NCBI GenBank assembly: GCA_022559985.1
Contig: JAFJTR010000053.1
Location: 172,240-236,239, forward strand
Direction of reading: 5' to 3'
Source: Parastagonospora avenae f. sp. tritici 18332-5
Taxonomy: Eukaryota; Ascomycota; Dothideomycetes; Pleosporales; Phaeosphaeriaceae
Length of the DNA: 64,000 nt
Part shown: in pieces, positions 22,599 through 36,300 of the stretch
Numbering within the stretch: position 1 is the first letter of the stretch
Layout: each line of letters starts with the position of its first letter
Program-made: the position numbers and the translations under genes
The notes under the pieces: generated by a model
What the model saw: only the letters and a program-made list of their open reading frames with translations
Told to the model about the DNA's origin: nothing
The model's database searches: none

Positions 22599-24434
22599 AT
22601 GGCACAAACCGCCGCGCCTATCGACATCCAGACGCCCCCGCGCTATGGCTCCAACTCGCCCCAGAACCAGACGTCCAACCTTACGTCGGCCCTGCGCGAG
22701 GCCGGTGAGGCCAACCGCGACACCAGCGCCACGCCCAACCAGCTGAACCCGAATGGCTTCGAGTTCCAGCGCCCGGGCATGGGTGAGCGCAACCCCTCCA
22801 TCAGCATGCTCGGCTCGTCATTCTACGGCAGCGGCGCGCGCCCCATCTCTATGAAGGACCGCCCGCGACGCGAGTCCAACCAGATGGGCAGCTTCGCCGG
22901 CGGCATGAGCTGGGGCGGCGTCTCGGTGGGATCGTGGATCCGTGATGAGTAAGTATTGCCTATGCAGTTCCCTGCACACCGAGACGGCAAGATTGCTAAT
23001 CCTCCCAACAGCATCATGATGGCCGGCACTTCGCCCGCGCCCTTCGCTAGCGGACAGTCGCCGTCGTTCCACTCCTCGTCATATCTGCCCAAGATGGAGG
23101 CCAACTTCATGAAGGACTTCACCTGCTGTGGCCTCACTCTCGCTTCGCTGCACGACCTGCTCCAGCACTTCGAGGAGACACACGCCAACGCCCCTGCACC
23201 GCGACCTTCGCAGCCAGCACAGAACGGCTTCCAGTCCACATCCGGCGCTCCCGCCACCTCCATCGCCCCGAGCCAGACCCAAGGTGAGCCCGCCATGAAC
23301 ACCCAGCTTGGCTTCCAGCCACGCTCAAATTCGATGAGCGGCAACCGCCAGCGCGTAGGCTCTGTGAGCCGGTCAAATCTGTCGACCGTCCAGGACATGG
23401 ACACGCTGGACGGCATGGATATGGAGATGGACGACATCAGCTTCGATAACCTCGCTCCCATTGAGGAGGCTCCCACCCAGTACCCCGTGCAGAACACCGC
23501 CTTCAACCAGGGCCAGAACCAATTGCCGCAATTGAACGTCAACCTGGCAAACACGATGCAGAACCACCAGGGCCTGCGAACGTCGACGCCATCCACGCCC
23601 TCAGCATCGCAGCAGTTCAACCTCCAGAACAATCCGACGGTGTCTTCTGTCAACACTCCTACGCTTGGCACGATGCCTATGACGCACAGCCTCACATCGC
23701 CCGAATCTTCACATCCTGGCACACCCGCTGAGCTGGACATGGACTTTGCGGGCTTCAATCCAATGATGGGCATGGGCGACATGGGCATGAACATGAACAT
23801 GAACATGAACTTCAACAACGCCAACTTCTCTATGAACGGTTTCGACAACAACAACGGCACCATCGACCAGCCCGGCAAGCGCCTCTTCAGCAAGCAGGGT
23901 GGCGGTTTGAGCCAGGCTCAGCTGCAGGCGGCATTGAAGAACTACCAGCTCGGCGGCAACGACCAGAGCGAGTTTGCAAGGCGACTCCGTGAGCAGCAGA
24001 TCATCAATGGCGCGAGCATACCACAGTTCCCCTTCCCCGAGGAGGTCAAGCCATTCAGGTGCCCAGTCATTGGATGTGAGAAGGCCTACAAGAACCAGAA
24101 TGGTCTCAAGTACCACAAGCAGCACGGCCACCAGAACCAGCAACTCAAGGAGAACGAAGACGGCTCCTTCTCTATCGTGGACCCGCTTACTTCCATTCCT
24201 TACCCCGGCACTGTTGGTATGGAGAAGGAGAAGCCATATCGCTGCGAGGTCTGCGGCAAGCGATACAAGAACCTCAACGGTCTCAAGTACCATCGCTCGC
24301 ATGCTCCTCACTGCAACCCTGAGCTTGCTCTTCAGAAGCTTGGCCTGGCCGGCAACTTGCAGAACCTGCAGAACATGCAGAACGCAAATGTTGCAGGCGC
24401 AGGCATGGGCATCGACCCCTCGACGATGTTTTAG
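22599..24434 (+). CDS. Sfp1-like C2H2 zinc-finger transcription factor, two exons
   Basis: Exon 1 (22599-22948) and exon 2 (23012-24434) join at a GTAAGT donor and CCAACAG acceptor, giving 590 residues. The start ATG at 22599 lies in CACCATGG context. The frame is open further upstream to about 22311 but without another ATG, so translation of that part is unlikely. An N-terminal degenerate finger reads FTCCGLTLASLHDLLQHFEE. A long Asn/Gln/Met-rich region follows, with GMGDMGMNMNMNMNFNNANF near residue 380. Two paired C-terminal fingers read PFRCPVIGCEKAYKNQNGLK and PYRCEVCGKRYKNLNGLKYH. This pair is the hallmark of Sfp1-type regulators, which in yeast link nutrients and TOR to ribosomal-protein gene expression. 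Role here is inferred from that family. Confidence 0.88.
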
Positions 24435-26381
24435 AACGGCTCTAAACGCGCGGCGTCCTTCACTTCTACCGAACGAGTTTCTGGATCTTCTCCGTCATAA
24501 TACCCATTTTCCAAAGTCAGCTGTCCTCTGACTCTTCACTTCCAAAATTGCTGCGTTAGCTGTCCAATGGCTCGATGTCATTGGCGCTCAAAAGTTACGA
24601 TTAGCCTACACATCTCTCCTGCATCACAACCGGCGTTCTTGCGATGGATTCATTACTTCACGTCCGTCATGGAGAACACGATCTTGGTCTCTTGGATAAG
24701 ATGTCGTTCGTATCACATACGTTTCGCTTCCTGTACATCTCTTTCGAGGTGCATCTCCTCAAACCAATCTAGGGTTGGTATGACCATGTTGATGTGCATT
24801 AGAATGGTGTTCCAACGGCTACCTTTTCCCTGTCGATTTCCTTCTCGATATCCCCCCTGGTTGTTTTTGTCCGACTCACGCAATCACTAGACCTGGGTCT
24901 CTTTTTCCCGGCGTTCCAAAAGTTTTCAAGATCAGAGTTCTATGCTTTGGTAGCTCGCGTTCCAACGTACCTTGGTTTTCTCGGTGGAATTGATAGATAG
25001 ATCAGAAGCATCTCCTGTTAGTGTTTGAAGAGCTTCATAAAGTCCGAGCGAGTAATTACAAAACTGTTCAACACTGACATTAGACCACTTCCCCCCCCCC
25101 CCGTAGTGATCCTTTGACATCTCGCTCCTCCGCAACAGCTGCTCCTTACCATTCTGTCGGGTCAGCCAGCTAGCATTCCTTTTGATGGTCCTAGCCTTCC
25201 TGTGGTACTGGCGGGGCAAGTCTCCCATACTGCTAAACCACCAACCACCACTAAACCTCGTCTCGACTTCCTACATGCAACCCAAATCGAAATTCCACTC
25301 ATCCGCAACCCATCCAACCTGCGTCTGCCGCTCCGGCACACGCCGCCCCAGCCTCCAAATTCGCCACTCTGGCCCCTCGCCCTCCGGACCCGTTCCTCCG
25401 CCGCACGTCGCACGTGAGCCGCATCCATGCAGTCTACCGTGCGTAAAGATTATGCGCCACAGCGCGCTGCGACAATTACCCCTGCGTTGTGGCGGGCCAG
25501 CAGAGCCGCATGCGTGAGGTGCGTCCGAACTGCTGTTTGCGTCGATAGCGCTGGCGTGGCCGGTTTATGCCGATTGCGCCTACAACGACGGCGCACTATT
25601 GAAGGAGTCAGGTAGGTAGTGCGGGCGGCAGATGTGCTTTGAGACTACTGGCTGTGCTGGGGCTATCGTGAGAATTAGCCCGGGCTTGTGCGCGGGCGCG
25701 ATGCGATGCGATGCGGCTCTGCGTGCACCTAGGTAGCACGTGAGATTCGGAGTGGGTCGTCCGAGGTTGCCTCCCCCCTTCAACCGACACCATCTCACCA
25801 AGCGCCCTCATGCACAACATCCATCCGGCGCTAGAAGCCGGGCTAGAAGCACATTCAAGCGGTGTGCGTGTGGATGGGGTAATGAATACTACACTTGCTC
25901 CACCGGTGGGCGTGTTGTTGGGAAATTGCTGGTGATTGGGTCCACTTGCCGGCAGTTGGGTGCGGGGCGGTGTTATTGGCTGCAGGGACTGGGGGGTGGG
26001 ATGATGGACCCTGAGATCTTGGGGGGGAGAGGAGTGGATTGGTGGACTTTGAGGAGTTTGGTGGATGGATTTGAAGAATTTTTGTTATTCAGAGCAGGGG
26101 AGGGGAGGGGATGGATGGATGGAGACTTTCTTTCGTGGGCGTTCCTGGATGGTTGGTGTGGTTTCTACCGTGACGCCAACTAGACTTGGTTAGCTAGACG
26201 GTGTGCAAATCTTACTTTGACGTGTTGGTGGACGACGACTACGTTTGGATTGAATGTCACTGGCGATGAGTGCAAGAGGAACCTAGTCAGAGCTTGGCCT
26301 TCCATCAAGGATCAGTCGCTTCATACGTTATCACAACCAACGCTTCAAACTAACATACTCCAGTAAACGAAATCCCAAAAT
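24435..26381. other. intergenic region, about 1.9 kb
   Basis: 3' region of the Sfp1-like gene and flank of the convergent next gene. It includes a 12-base C run at 25091-25102 and G-rich, GGATGG-rich sequence near 26100. No supported gene. Confidence 0.4.
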
Positions 26382-28199
26382 TCAAATACCCAAATGCTCC
26401 GATCGACAAATACTGACATCCTTCACTTCCCTCTCCTCAGCCAATACTGCCTGCAAATCCTGCTCTGTGACTTCAACCTCAACCGCCATTCCTATCCCCT
26501 TCCCCTCGTGCTCAATCCAATTCCCCACCCCTTTAACCCGCGCAAACTCCACAAACCCACCGTTCCACGCATCCCCATGCTGCGCAGCAACATCATCCCC
26601 CTCCCCATTCTTGAACCGCCTCGCCCTTCCCCAGCGACAATACACCAACGCATCCGTCAACTTCCTCACCCCCACACCCCTGTTTGCAAACTCGTTCGTC
26701 TCGAACTTGACGTTCGCAAGTGTGCTATCCTGCGCTTCCCAGCCGCCTAAACGATACGCCGTGACGCCGTCCATGACGATGATCTGCGTCAGTGGATCGT
26801 CGTTGTGCGCGCGTTTCTTCTCCGCGGGGGAGAGGCGTGCTCGGCGCTGCATTTCAGCTCTAGTAAGACCTTCCGCATCATCCGGTGTGTGAGGGTTAGT
26901 CTGCTGCATTTGCACGTGGTTGATGCATTCCATGCTCTCCGATGTGAACTCTTGTTCTTTGAATACTGGGGCGAAGTGGTAGACTGTGTGCGGGTCGAGG
27001 CGCATCGATAGGCTGAGGATGCCGGCGTGCGTGACGATGGTGTGGATGGCGGGGATGATGAGGTCGCGCTTTGGTTTGGCGGGATTGAGGGCGAGGATTG
27101 GCTTGATATGCGTGTAGATGGTGCCGACGATGCGATTGACGTGGTTTGTGAAGTTGGCAGGGAGGTCGACGCCATCCGTGAGTCGGTTGCGCATCAAGGT
27201 ACGCGCTCTGAGTGCGTAGATTTTGTTGCGGTCGAAGCCTGTATGGTGTTAGTGAGTGATATTTGGTCGCGAGGCAAAGGACTGACCATCTTCGTTGCTG
27301 TGAGTCTTCTGCAGCTCCGTCATGATCTCGACGTGTTTCGGCAGCCCCCCGAAGAAGATGTGCTGGAACACCTGTTCCACGAGCACATTTCCCATTATCG
27401 CCATTACTAGCACCTCTCCCTTTAGTTGATCGGTGAACATCTTATGCCAACCCTGGATGCCGCCAGGTCCTCCAGACGCAACGCAGCCAATGACCTTGGC
27501 GGTCTCCGGCTTGAATTGCTCGAAGAAGCTTGGTGAAAGCTTACCATTGACTTTGAACTTGAAATAAGCCTTTACAAACTCCTGCAGCAGATCTGTGAGC
27601 TGGAACAGCCTATCTCGGGTCTCCATATCGCGCAGCGCATATTCAGGCTCTTCGACGGAAAGCCGAACCGCCCTCTTGGGGTCAGAAGAGTTGGCTGCGA
27701 TTTCGAACGCGCGTTTATTCGGCTTCGAAACCCACTTCTCTTCATTCGACATGCCCTGCGTCGCCCACGGCTCTGCAGCAATCGCGTTCAAGCGGATCGT
27801 TCCGACATTGGACGGTACAGTTGCTTTGGTAGGTGTTTCAGCAATCTTCGGATATTCGACCTGTTCTTTTGTGGGCAAAATCTTTCTAGACTGAGCGACA
27901 CTACGGATCCTAGGGCTACGGCAACTTTCCAGTAATGTCTGCGCGAACGATGCTTGTCGAAGCTTTTGCACTGGACCTGGGATGGCCCCTGATTCAGAAG
28001 GCTGTGCGAGAGAAGCTGATCGTGGAGCATCGTAGGGCGAGCTGAGATAGTCGCCATCGCTATAATGCCTTCGCTTTGCCTGGAAGCTTCTTTCTTCTTC
28101 GCTGCTATCTTCGCGATCTTTGCGCTTTCTGCTTCCGGAGGGTACTGACGGGCTGGGGGCGAAGCCCAGTGTTTCGGAAAGTCTGGCTAACAAGCCCAT
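26382..28199 (-). CDS. Conserved-looking hypothetical protein, two exons
   Basis: Exon 1 (28199-27287) and exon 2 (27238-26382) join across a GTCAGT...ATACAG intron of 48 bases, giving 589 residues. The N-terminus is rich in Ser, Arg and Lys, with an RKRKDRED nuclear-localisation-like cluster near residue 24. The middle is alpha-helical (LFQLTDLLQEFVKAYFKFKV, AIMGNVLVEQVFQHIFFGGL). The second half contains an extended conserved-looking domain with IIPAIHTIVTHAGILSLSMR and a C-terminal acidic helix. No catalytic motif or membrane segment was seen and I do not recognise the family. Intron signals and composition make the gene itself safe. Confidence 0.8.
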
Positions 28200-28847
28200 G
28201 ATGATGGGACAGATGGCGGAAGGAAAAGCTCAGTCAAGATTGGAATTTACAAGATGTAAGGATAAATGGTCGCGCGGTAGTTTTGAAGTTCGATTGTATT
28301 GCTTTGTGACTGCTATGTCTTTGTTGCATGCTGCCGGATGCGGCGGGATGTAGCGCCGCATGGAGCTTTGCCACGAGCAGGACAAAGACGCTTGTATCGA
28401 GAGCTGTGAATTAGGCGAGGAAGGGATGCGACGATAGATTAACAGAGATTTTCAAGCATAAATCAGGCATCGTTTGATGGAGGAGGGACGAAGTTGGGAT
28501 GCTCGCTTAGCGTGCCTACAGTGGGCAGTGGCTCCAGATGCATATGATTACATTCGCGAATACAGAACAAGTTCATAGACAGGTTCCAGCTCAGAATCTT
28601 GATAACCAAGCATCGTAGAATAGGGTGACTTTTACAATTATCCTTTCATCTGAAGCGGAAAGGTCAAAGAAAGAACAAAATGGCACAGTATTCACACCAA
28701 GGGCTAGGGAATAGAAAGGAGTGAAGCATTGATTAATGTTGATCAGGTCATATACATGTATAGCTAATCGTGATTGGGCCTGTCCTGGGGATCGTACATG
28801 GCAGCCATGGTAATAGCGCACGACGATGTACAATCCCGTATGACACA
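28200..28847. other. intergenic region
   Basis: Upstream of the two-exon unknown gene and downstream of the small minus ORF that follows. Nothing else supported. Confidence 0.35.
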
Positions 28848-29184
28848 TTATCCCCCACAAATCCACTGAGCACAGTTTTGAGCATAGAGAAAGGAGAGGT
28901 TGACGTACCGGAGAAGAAGTAGCGCTGGAAGCCGGGCCCGTATAGGTAGAGGTCAAACTGTTGATGGAGTATACCGTTGTCGTCGGACTTACCGTGACGG
29001 TTGTAGTACAAGCCAATGGATCTTGACGTTTTACGACGGATGGAGTCACTTCGGCCATGGACTTACCTGCGTTCACGGAGACGGTGGCGGTCGCGATGGT
29101 GGCTGTCCCGGGCGATGCACGCCTTGACAAACCTTGAGACCCACCTGGAGACGCAGACCCGGACAGCCACGCACCGTCCGGCAT
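28848..29184 (-). CDS. Putative small Ser/Thr-rich protein, two exons
   Basis: From the ATG at 29184 a frame of 92 codons runs to a GTACGT donor at 28908. Joining to the acceptor TGTGCTCAG (end 28866) adds six codons and a TAA, giving about 98 residues. The peptide is rich in Ser, Thr, Ala and Val and contains KRQDPLACTTTVTVSPTTTV, in style like the start of the giant repeat protein downstream. No signal peptide is evident with this start, so the 5' end may be incomplete. It may equally be a truncated relic. Confidence 0.3.
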
Positions 29185-30339
29185 GTTGTGTACTAGATAA
29201 TTTAGTAACCGCATGATGCAGTCTTACCTGATCGATGTTTTGTGTTGTTTAGGCGGTTTTCGGAGAACTGTCGAGAAGGACGAGCGACTAGGTGACGCGA
29301 GATGTGGAAGGATTTGGGTGGAGTTAGATCGAACAAAAACGATTGATTTGTGGAAACGATAAAATGGTGAGGAATCCGAAGACATGCGAGTGCAACAGCT
29401 TTATACGAAAAAAGTCGTCGTTCTCTGACAATACAGAACGAAGCCACTAGTCGTTGCCAGGGACATTCCATGACTTTGGTTGCGAAGAACTCCGTGCTAT
29501 GCGCCTGGAGATTGCGTCTGGTATGCATCCCAGCTGACGACTTCGGTCCTTTTCCATGCAGCGCCAAGGGCTACCTACTGAGCCTTTCAGGGTGACCGGA
29601 CAGGCGAGGAGAGACTCTAGGCAATGTGTAACTCTTCATGGGCTACGTGTGGTGCCTGGCTTCGGGTTTGTTCGGCCGTATTGCGGCGCACCGTTACACC
29701 GAGCCACCCGGTGGCGAAGCTGTTGTATGGCAACCGTTGAGGAAAGGAGACCACATACATTTCAGGGCTGTTGAAGCTCAACGAGAATGCCGCGGAGTCT
29801 GCATTGCCTATGTACTCGAGGGCACGGGGGAAGGGGCTGCGCAGACCAAGTGCACTAGTCCGGACGTGGATGAGCTAAGTACGCCAAGGTTTCCTACTGA
29901 GCACGCCACGGCCGTCCCTCCACTCCATCATCAGATTTACCATCACTAGCTCAACGTGTGCCTAACAGATTATCGCATTTTGAAGAGAGAGCGCATGAAA
30001 GGATTGTGTGAGTATGCCTGTTAACAATTATAGTATCATACAGTTGCGTCCGAAGAGTGCACAGTAGGCTACATCCATTGCAGTGTCGGATAAGCAGTGA
30101 ATCCCATTCCATTTCGTGAATCCTGACAACCTTGTTCACAAAGTCGTGCTCGATCAAAAATGCGTGACTTTACCCTTTGCCCCTTGGCCCTCACAGCCGT
30201 GCACCCGGAATGTGCCGATTTTTACCAAGCAATATAGTGAGGCAGATATGGAGATGCTCAAGTATGATATCGGAGAGGTATCTCGCGCCCAACGTGAGTC
30301 CGACCTACTCTACGACTCTCAAAGATTGTCGTTGCCGCC
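29185..30339. other. intergenic region upstream of the giant gene
   Basis: A plus ORF at 29638-29949 has mixed composition and no recognised domain. Otherwise this is promoter sequence of the giant gene, with a leader ending TTGCCGCCATGA at the start codon. Confidence 0.35.
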
Positions 30340-33300
30340 ATGAAGGGGTCTATTGGTCTCGTCGTGCAGACGTTGCCGCTGGTAGCCTCCGCATGGAAAC
30401 CCAGGTTCTTCGCAAGACAGGAGCCGCAACCACTTCAGCCTTCATGTCCCACGCAATATATGGTCGAATATGAGCCTCAGCCGACAATTTTCGGCCAACC
30501 CGTCGAGGTCGTTACGTCGATTACCACGAATACCACGATCACTCCCCTCCCATACAATGTTCCCATCACGGTCAGCAACGCGCCCACATTGCTGAGCACA
30601 ATTGTCACAGCCTACTCTACAATAACCAATACCCTGACTCGGAGATTTGTCACTTTGACTCAGACTCAGACTAACGTTGGCGCGGTCTTGACCACACAAA
30701 CGCTTCCGAATCCGAACTCGTTGGAGCCCAACGCCATAACCACGATTCTTGTGCTTGTTCCCGGCCAGATTGGGAGCATTACCTCTTTGCCTTCAGGCGT
30801 TTCGATACCCGCGGAAATATCTATACCATCCGGCCTATCTTCAGATATATCACTCGCGTCGGGTACACTCGCTTCGGACATTTCACTGGCCTCAGATATC
30901 TCATCGATCCAGGATATCTCGCTTCCATTGAGTGTCTCTACGCCCACCGATTCTTCGCTATCTCCAGACTTCTCTGTACCATCCGGAGCTGCCTCATTAC
31001 CTTTGAGCGTTTCAACACTCTCCAATTTGCCTCTGCCATCGGATGTCGACGTATCAGTTGGAGTTTCGCTGTCCGCGGGCATCTCCCTGCCTTCAGATCT
31101 GCCAACGGGACTTCCCATGCCTACGGATGATACACTGTCTTCTGCACTTAGCTCATTATTGTCGGAGCTTAGTGTTAGCCTCACAGGTCTTCCTTCAGAT
31201 GCTATCTTGCCGACTGGCGTTTCAGAGATAAGCTCACTACTCTCGGACCTTAATGCAGGCATCACGTCGTCACCAGTTTTACCAACCGCCCTCTCGAGCG
31301 TTGTTTCTGGCCTCGATTCAGTAAGTTACGAGATCAGCGCAGCTTTGCCGTCCGATGTTTCTGGCATTAGTGGTTTGCCGTCCGGTAGCCCAGTCACAGG
31401 TGTTCCCGCCATCAGCTCCGTGCTCTCACAGATCAGTGCTGCTCTACCGTCTGGCACGTCCGGTGTCGGTGATCTGCCGTCTATTCTACCGACAATTGGC
31501 ACCCCTGATCTCAGCTCACTTCTCTCAGAGGTCAGCGCTGCTCTGCCGTCTATCTTACCGACGAATGGCATCCCTGATCTCAGCTCACTTCTTTCGGAGA
31601 TCAGTGCAATCATACCATCCGCCGCGTCCGGTGTCAGCGTTGTACCACCTGTCCCCACAACCGGTGTTTCGGCTCTCAGCTCGCTACTCGCAGAGATCAG
31701 TGCAATCTTACCATCTGACGCGTCCGGCCTCAGTGCCTTACCAACTGTTCTCCCAACTACCGGAGTTCCTGCTCTCAGTTCGCTACTCGCAGAAATAAGT
31801 TCAATTCTTCCACAAGACGTGTCTGGTATCAGCGATGTCCCGACTGTTCTCCCGACCATCAGTGTTCCTGCACTCAGTTCGCTACTTGCAGAAATAAGCT
31901 CAATTCTACCGTCCGCCGCGACCGGCATCAGCGGTATTCCAACCGTTCTTCCAACATCCGAAATTACTGCGCTCAGCTCCGTACTCTCAGAAATTGATGC
32001 TGTACTTCCTTCTGGTGTTTCTTCCATCAGCGGCGTGCCGGCTGCTCTTCCATCATCTGAACTTGCTGCACTCAGCTCCATACTTTCAGATATTGGCGCT
32101 GCTATTCCGTCTGGTGTGTCCGCGATTGGCAGTGTCTCGCCTGACCTTTCAACATCTGGTCTATCTGCGCTCAGCTCTCTGCTTTCGGAACTTAGTGTTG
32201 CTCTACCGTCTGGTGTCTCCACCATCAGTGGACTGCCAACTGTCCTCCCAGCATCTGAAATTTCTGCGTTTAGTTCCCTGCTCTCAGGCCTCGGTACTGC
32301 CATTCTGTCTGATACCTCTATCAGCGGATTACCGACTGTTCTCCCCACGTCTGGTATTTCTGCGCTCAGCTCCCTGCTCTCCGACATCGGCGCTGCTTTG
32401 CCTTCTGAAGCCTCCATCAGTGGTTTACCGTCTCTTATTCCAACGTCTGGAATTTCGGCTCTCAGCTCTTTGCTTTCAGACATTGGCGCTATTCTTCCGT
32501 CTGCTGCCTCCATTAGTGGTGTACCGACTGTTGTTCCAGCAACCGGCATTCCTGCGCTCAGCTCCTTACTCTCCGATGTCAGCGCCGGCATACCGTCCGG
32601 TATATCCGCGATCAGTGAATTGCCATCGGGAATCTTGCCGTCTGGAATCTCCGCCATCAGCTCCCTGCTCTCCGACATCAACGTAGGAGCCATATCAATC
32701 CCGACAGGAATCACTTTACCTGTAGTAACAGCGTTACCGAGTGACATATCTGAGCTCAGCTCGTTATTCTCAGGGATCAGTATAGCTCTTCCAACTGGTG
32801 CTAGCGTGGTTAGCGACTCACCGTCTAGCGTTTTATCAGCCGTCGCTCCTGCAATCAGCTCCCTGCTGTCAGAGATAAATGCGGGAATTACCTCAGCCCC
32901 ATCTAGAATCAGCCTGTCCTTGGTCACTGCGCTACCAACCGGCGTATCGGAGCTCAGTTCGCTACTTTCGCAACTTGGTACAGCTTTGCCGTCTGGCCTA
33001 TCCACTATTGTCCCTGATTTGAGCTCGCTATTGTCGGAAATCAACTCAGGTGTCACAGTTCCAGCTACAAATACTGTAACTGCTATCACTGCATTGCCAT
33101 CCGAGCTCGGATCGCTGCTATCAGAACTGAGTGCGGCTCTTCCGTCAGGCCCATTAGCCAGTGTTCCTGATCTGAGTTTGATACTGTCTGAGATTAATGC
33201 TGGTATCACGATTCCAACCGGGAGTATTGTGCCTGCAGTCACTGCGCTACCAACTGATGCGTCTGGGATTAGCTCGCTACTTTCAGAACTCAGTGCAGCT

Positions 33301-36300
33301 TTGCCCTCTGTCGCTTTGTCAACCGGTGTTCCTGACTTGAGCTCATTGCTATCACAGATCAACGCAGGTGTCACTTCTCTCTCACCTGAAGTCAGTGCCC
33401 CTGCGATTACCGCACTGCCGACCGTCACATCTGAACTCAGCTCGCTACTTTCGCAGATCAGTGCAGCTTTGCCCTCTGGCGTTCTATCAACAGGCATCCC
33501 CGATCTCAGTTCGCTGATTTCAGAAATTAACGCAGGTATTACATCCCTTCGATCTGGATTCAGCGTACCTGAGATCACCGCGGTACCGACAGGTGCGTCT
33601 GAGCTCAGCTCACTGCTTTCGCAAATCAGCTCGGCTTTACCATCGGATGTTCTATCGACCGGCGTTACCGATCTGAGCTCGCTGCTCTCGCAGATCAACG
33701 CAGACCTCACTTCCCTTCCGTCTGGGTTTAGCGTTCCTTTGGTTACCGCGGTGCCAACTGTGGCATCTGAGCTTAGTTCACTACTCACGGAGATAAGCGC
33801 AGCGCTTCCAACCGGTACTCTGGCAACAAGCGGCCTGCCGTCCGACATTTTGGGATTCAGCCTTCCTGACATCAGCTTGCCAGCCATGACAAGCGTCCCG
33901 ATTGGTGAAGCATTTAGTTCCCTGCTTTCAAGTATAAGTGTAACACTTCCGCCTGGCGTTTCTGGGTTAAGCAGCCTCCCTTCGGATATTCTCAGCTCTA
34001 TTCTTTCTGATGCCAACTTGCTGGTACCCTCAAGCTTGTCAACAACTGGCATTGCGCTGGGCTCGCTCCTTTCGGAGCTAAGCGCGGCAGTTCCTTCTGG
34101 TGTTTCTGGTCTTCCAACAGCCGATTTGAGCTCCATCGTAGCGGAAGCTAGTTTGCCTGTAATAACAGGCTTACCAACTGGTGATGCATTTAGCTCGCTA
34201 CTCTCAGGAGCAAGTATAACTCTGCCGTCTGGCGTTTCTGATCTAGGCGAGCTCCCATCCAACGTTTTGAGTTCGATTTTCTCGGATGCCAGCCTGCCCA
34301 TTATCACAGGCTTACCAACCGGCGACCAACTCAGTTCGCTGCTCTCAGGAATCAGTAAAGCCCTTCCTTCTGGTATCTCTGACCTAGGCGGGCTTCCGTC
34401 AAACGCGCTAAGCTCGCTTTTATCAGACGCTAGTTTGCCCGTTATCACAAGCCTACCAACTGGTGATGCACTCAGTTCCTTGCTTTCAGGGATCAGTGTG
34501 ACTCTTCCTTCTGGACTTTCCGATCTGGGAGAGCTCCCATCCAACGTGTTGAGTTCGCTTTTCTCGGGCGCGAGCTTGCCTTTGATCACCAGTTTGCCGA
34601 CCAACATTGCTCTGAGCTCCATCTTGGCAGATCTGAGCATAACTCTCCCATCTGGCCTTCCTCAGACAAGCGGCGTACCTTCGGATGTCCTGAGCTCGCT
34701 GCTACCTTCGGATGTTCTGAGCCCACTTCTACCTCCGAATCTTCTGAGCTCGCTTCTGTCGGGCGTCAGCTTACCTGTGATTACGGATTCACCAACCAAT
34801 ATTGCTTTGAGCTCCATCTTGGCAGATGTTAGCGTAACCCTCCCATCTGGGATTCCCGCGATAAGCGGTCTCCCATCAGATGTCTTGAGCTCGCTTCTAC
34901 CTTCAGATGCTCTGGCCTCGCTTCTACCACCGGATGCTTCGCTTCTACCAACAGACGTACTGAGCTCGCTTTTCCCCTCGCGTGTTCTGAGCTCACTTAT
35001 ACCTTCGGATGTTCTCAGCTCGCTGTTCCCTGCAGCCAGCTTGCCTGCACTTACCGGCTTACCCACCGGTAACGAGCTGAGCTCCGTCTTGTCAGGTCTT
35101 AGCCTCACGCTTCCATCCGGTGTCTCTGCAATCACAGAAATACCCACTGGTAATGCTCTCAGCTCCATTTTGGCAGGTCTTAGCATCACGCTTCCATCAG
35201 GTGTCTCTACAATAAGCAACCTACCATCAGACGGTCTCAATTCGCTTCTACCACCGGGCATTCTAAGCTCAGTTCTCTCGGCAGCCAGTTTGCCCGCGGT
35301 GACCAGTCTTCCCATCCCCACTGGCGCCGCTCTTAGCTCCATCTTATCAGATCTCAGTATTACACTACCAGTCGATGCATCTGCTGTCAGCAATCTGCCA
35401 TCAGATATTCTCGGCTCGCTCCTCTCCGAAGCCAGCTCGCCCAGCCTGCCCGCGGTGATTGATCTTCCAACTGATACCGTTCTCAGCTCCATCCTCTCAG
35501 ATCTTAGCATTACTCTTCCAGCGGGTGCATCCGTGGCCAGCGATCTGCCTTCAGGCTTACTAAGTTCCCTGCTTTCTGGCGCGAGTCTACCCATAGTAAC
35601 CGATCTTCCAAGTGGCGTAGCTCTCAGCTCAATTCTTTCAGAACTCAGCATAACTTTGCCAACGGGTCCGCCTGCCATCAGCGAAATACCTTCCGGTGTA
35701 TTCACTTCCCTGCTTCCCGAAGTAACCCTGCCAGTAGTGACCAGCCTTCCAAGCGGTGCCGCTGCTCTGAGCTCTGTTCTCTCGGAGCTCAGTGTAACTC
35801 TACCGTCTAGTGTATCTGCAATCGAAGATTTACCATCTGGCGTGCTCAGCTCCTTGCTCTCAGCCGCGTCCCTGCCCGTCATTACCAGCGTGCCGGCCAG
35901 TGTTGATATCAGCTCGATTCTTCCGCAGCTCAGCGTAACCCTACCGTCGGGTTTGTCCGCCATCGAGGACCTTCCCTCGGGCGTGCTCAGCTCCTTGCTC
36001 TCAGCCGCGACTTTGCCTATCGTTACTAGCGTATCGATCAGTGTTGATGTTAGCTCGATTCTCTCACAACTCAGCATAACTCTTCCATCGAGTGTGTCCG
36101 CGATCGAAGACCTACCTTCCGGCCTGCTCAGCTCCTTACTCTCGGTAGCGACGCAACCAGTCGTTGCGACTTCCCAACCCAGTGTTGACATCAGCTCCGT
36201 CCTATCTGAAATTGCTACAGCTTTGCCATCTGGTCTTTTAAGCTCGATCTTGTCAGATGCAAACTTGCCCGCTGCAACCAGCGCGCCGACTGAAGTCGAT

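Noticed and set aside
25091..25102. 12-base C run as a possible telomere-like or structural signal
   Set aside because: Too short and isolated; simple homopolymer in an intergenic region.
29638..29949. 103-codon plus frame upstream of the giant gene
   Set aside because: No signal peptide, domain or promoter context; probably chance.
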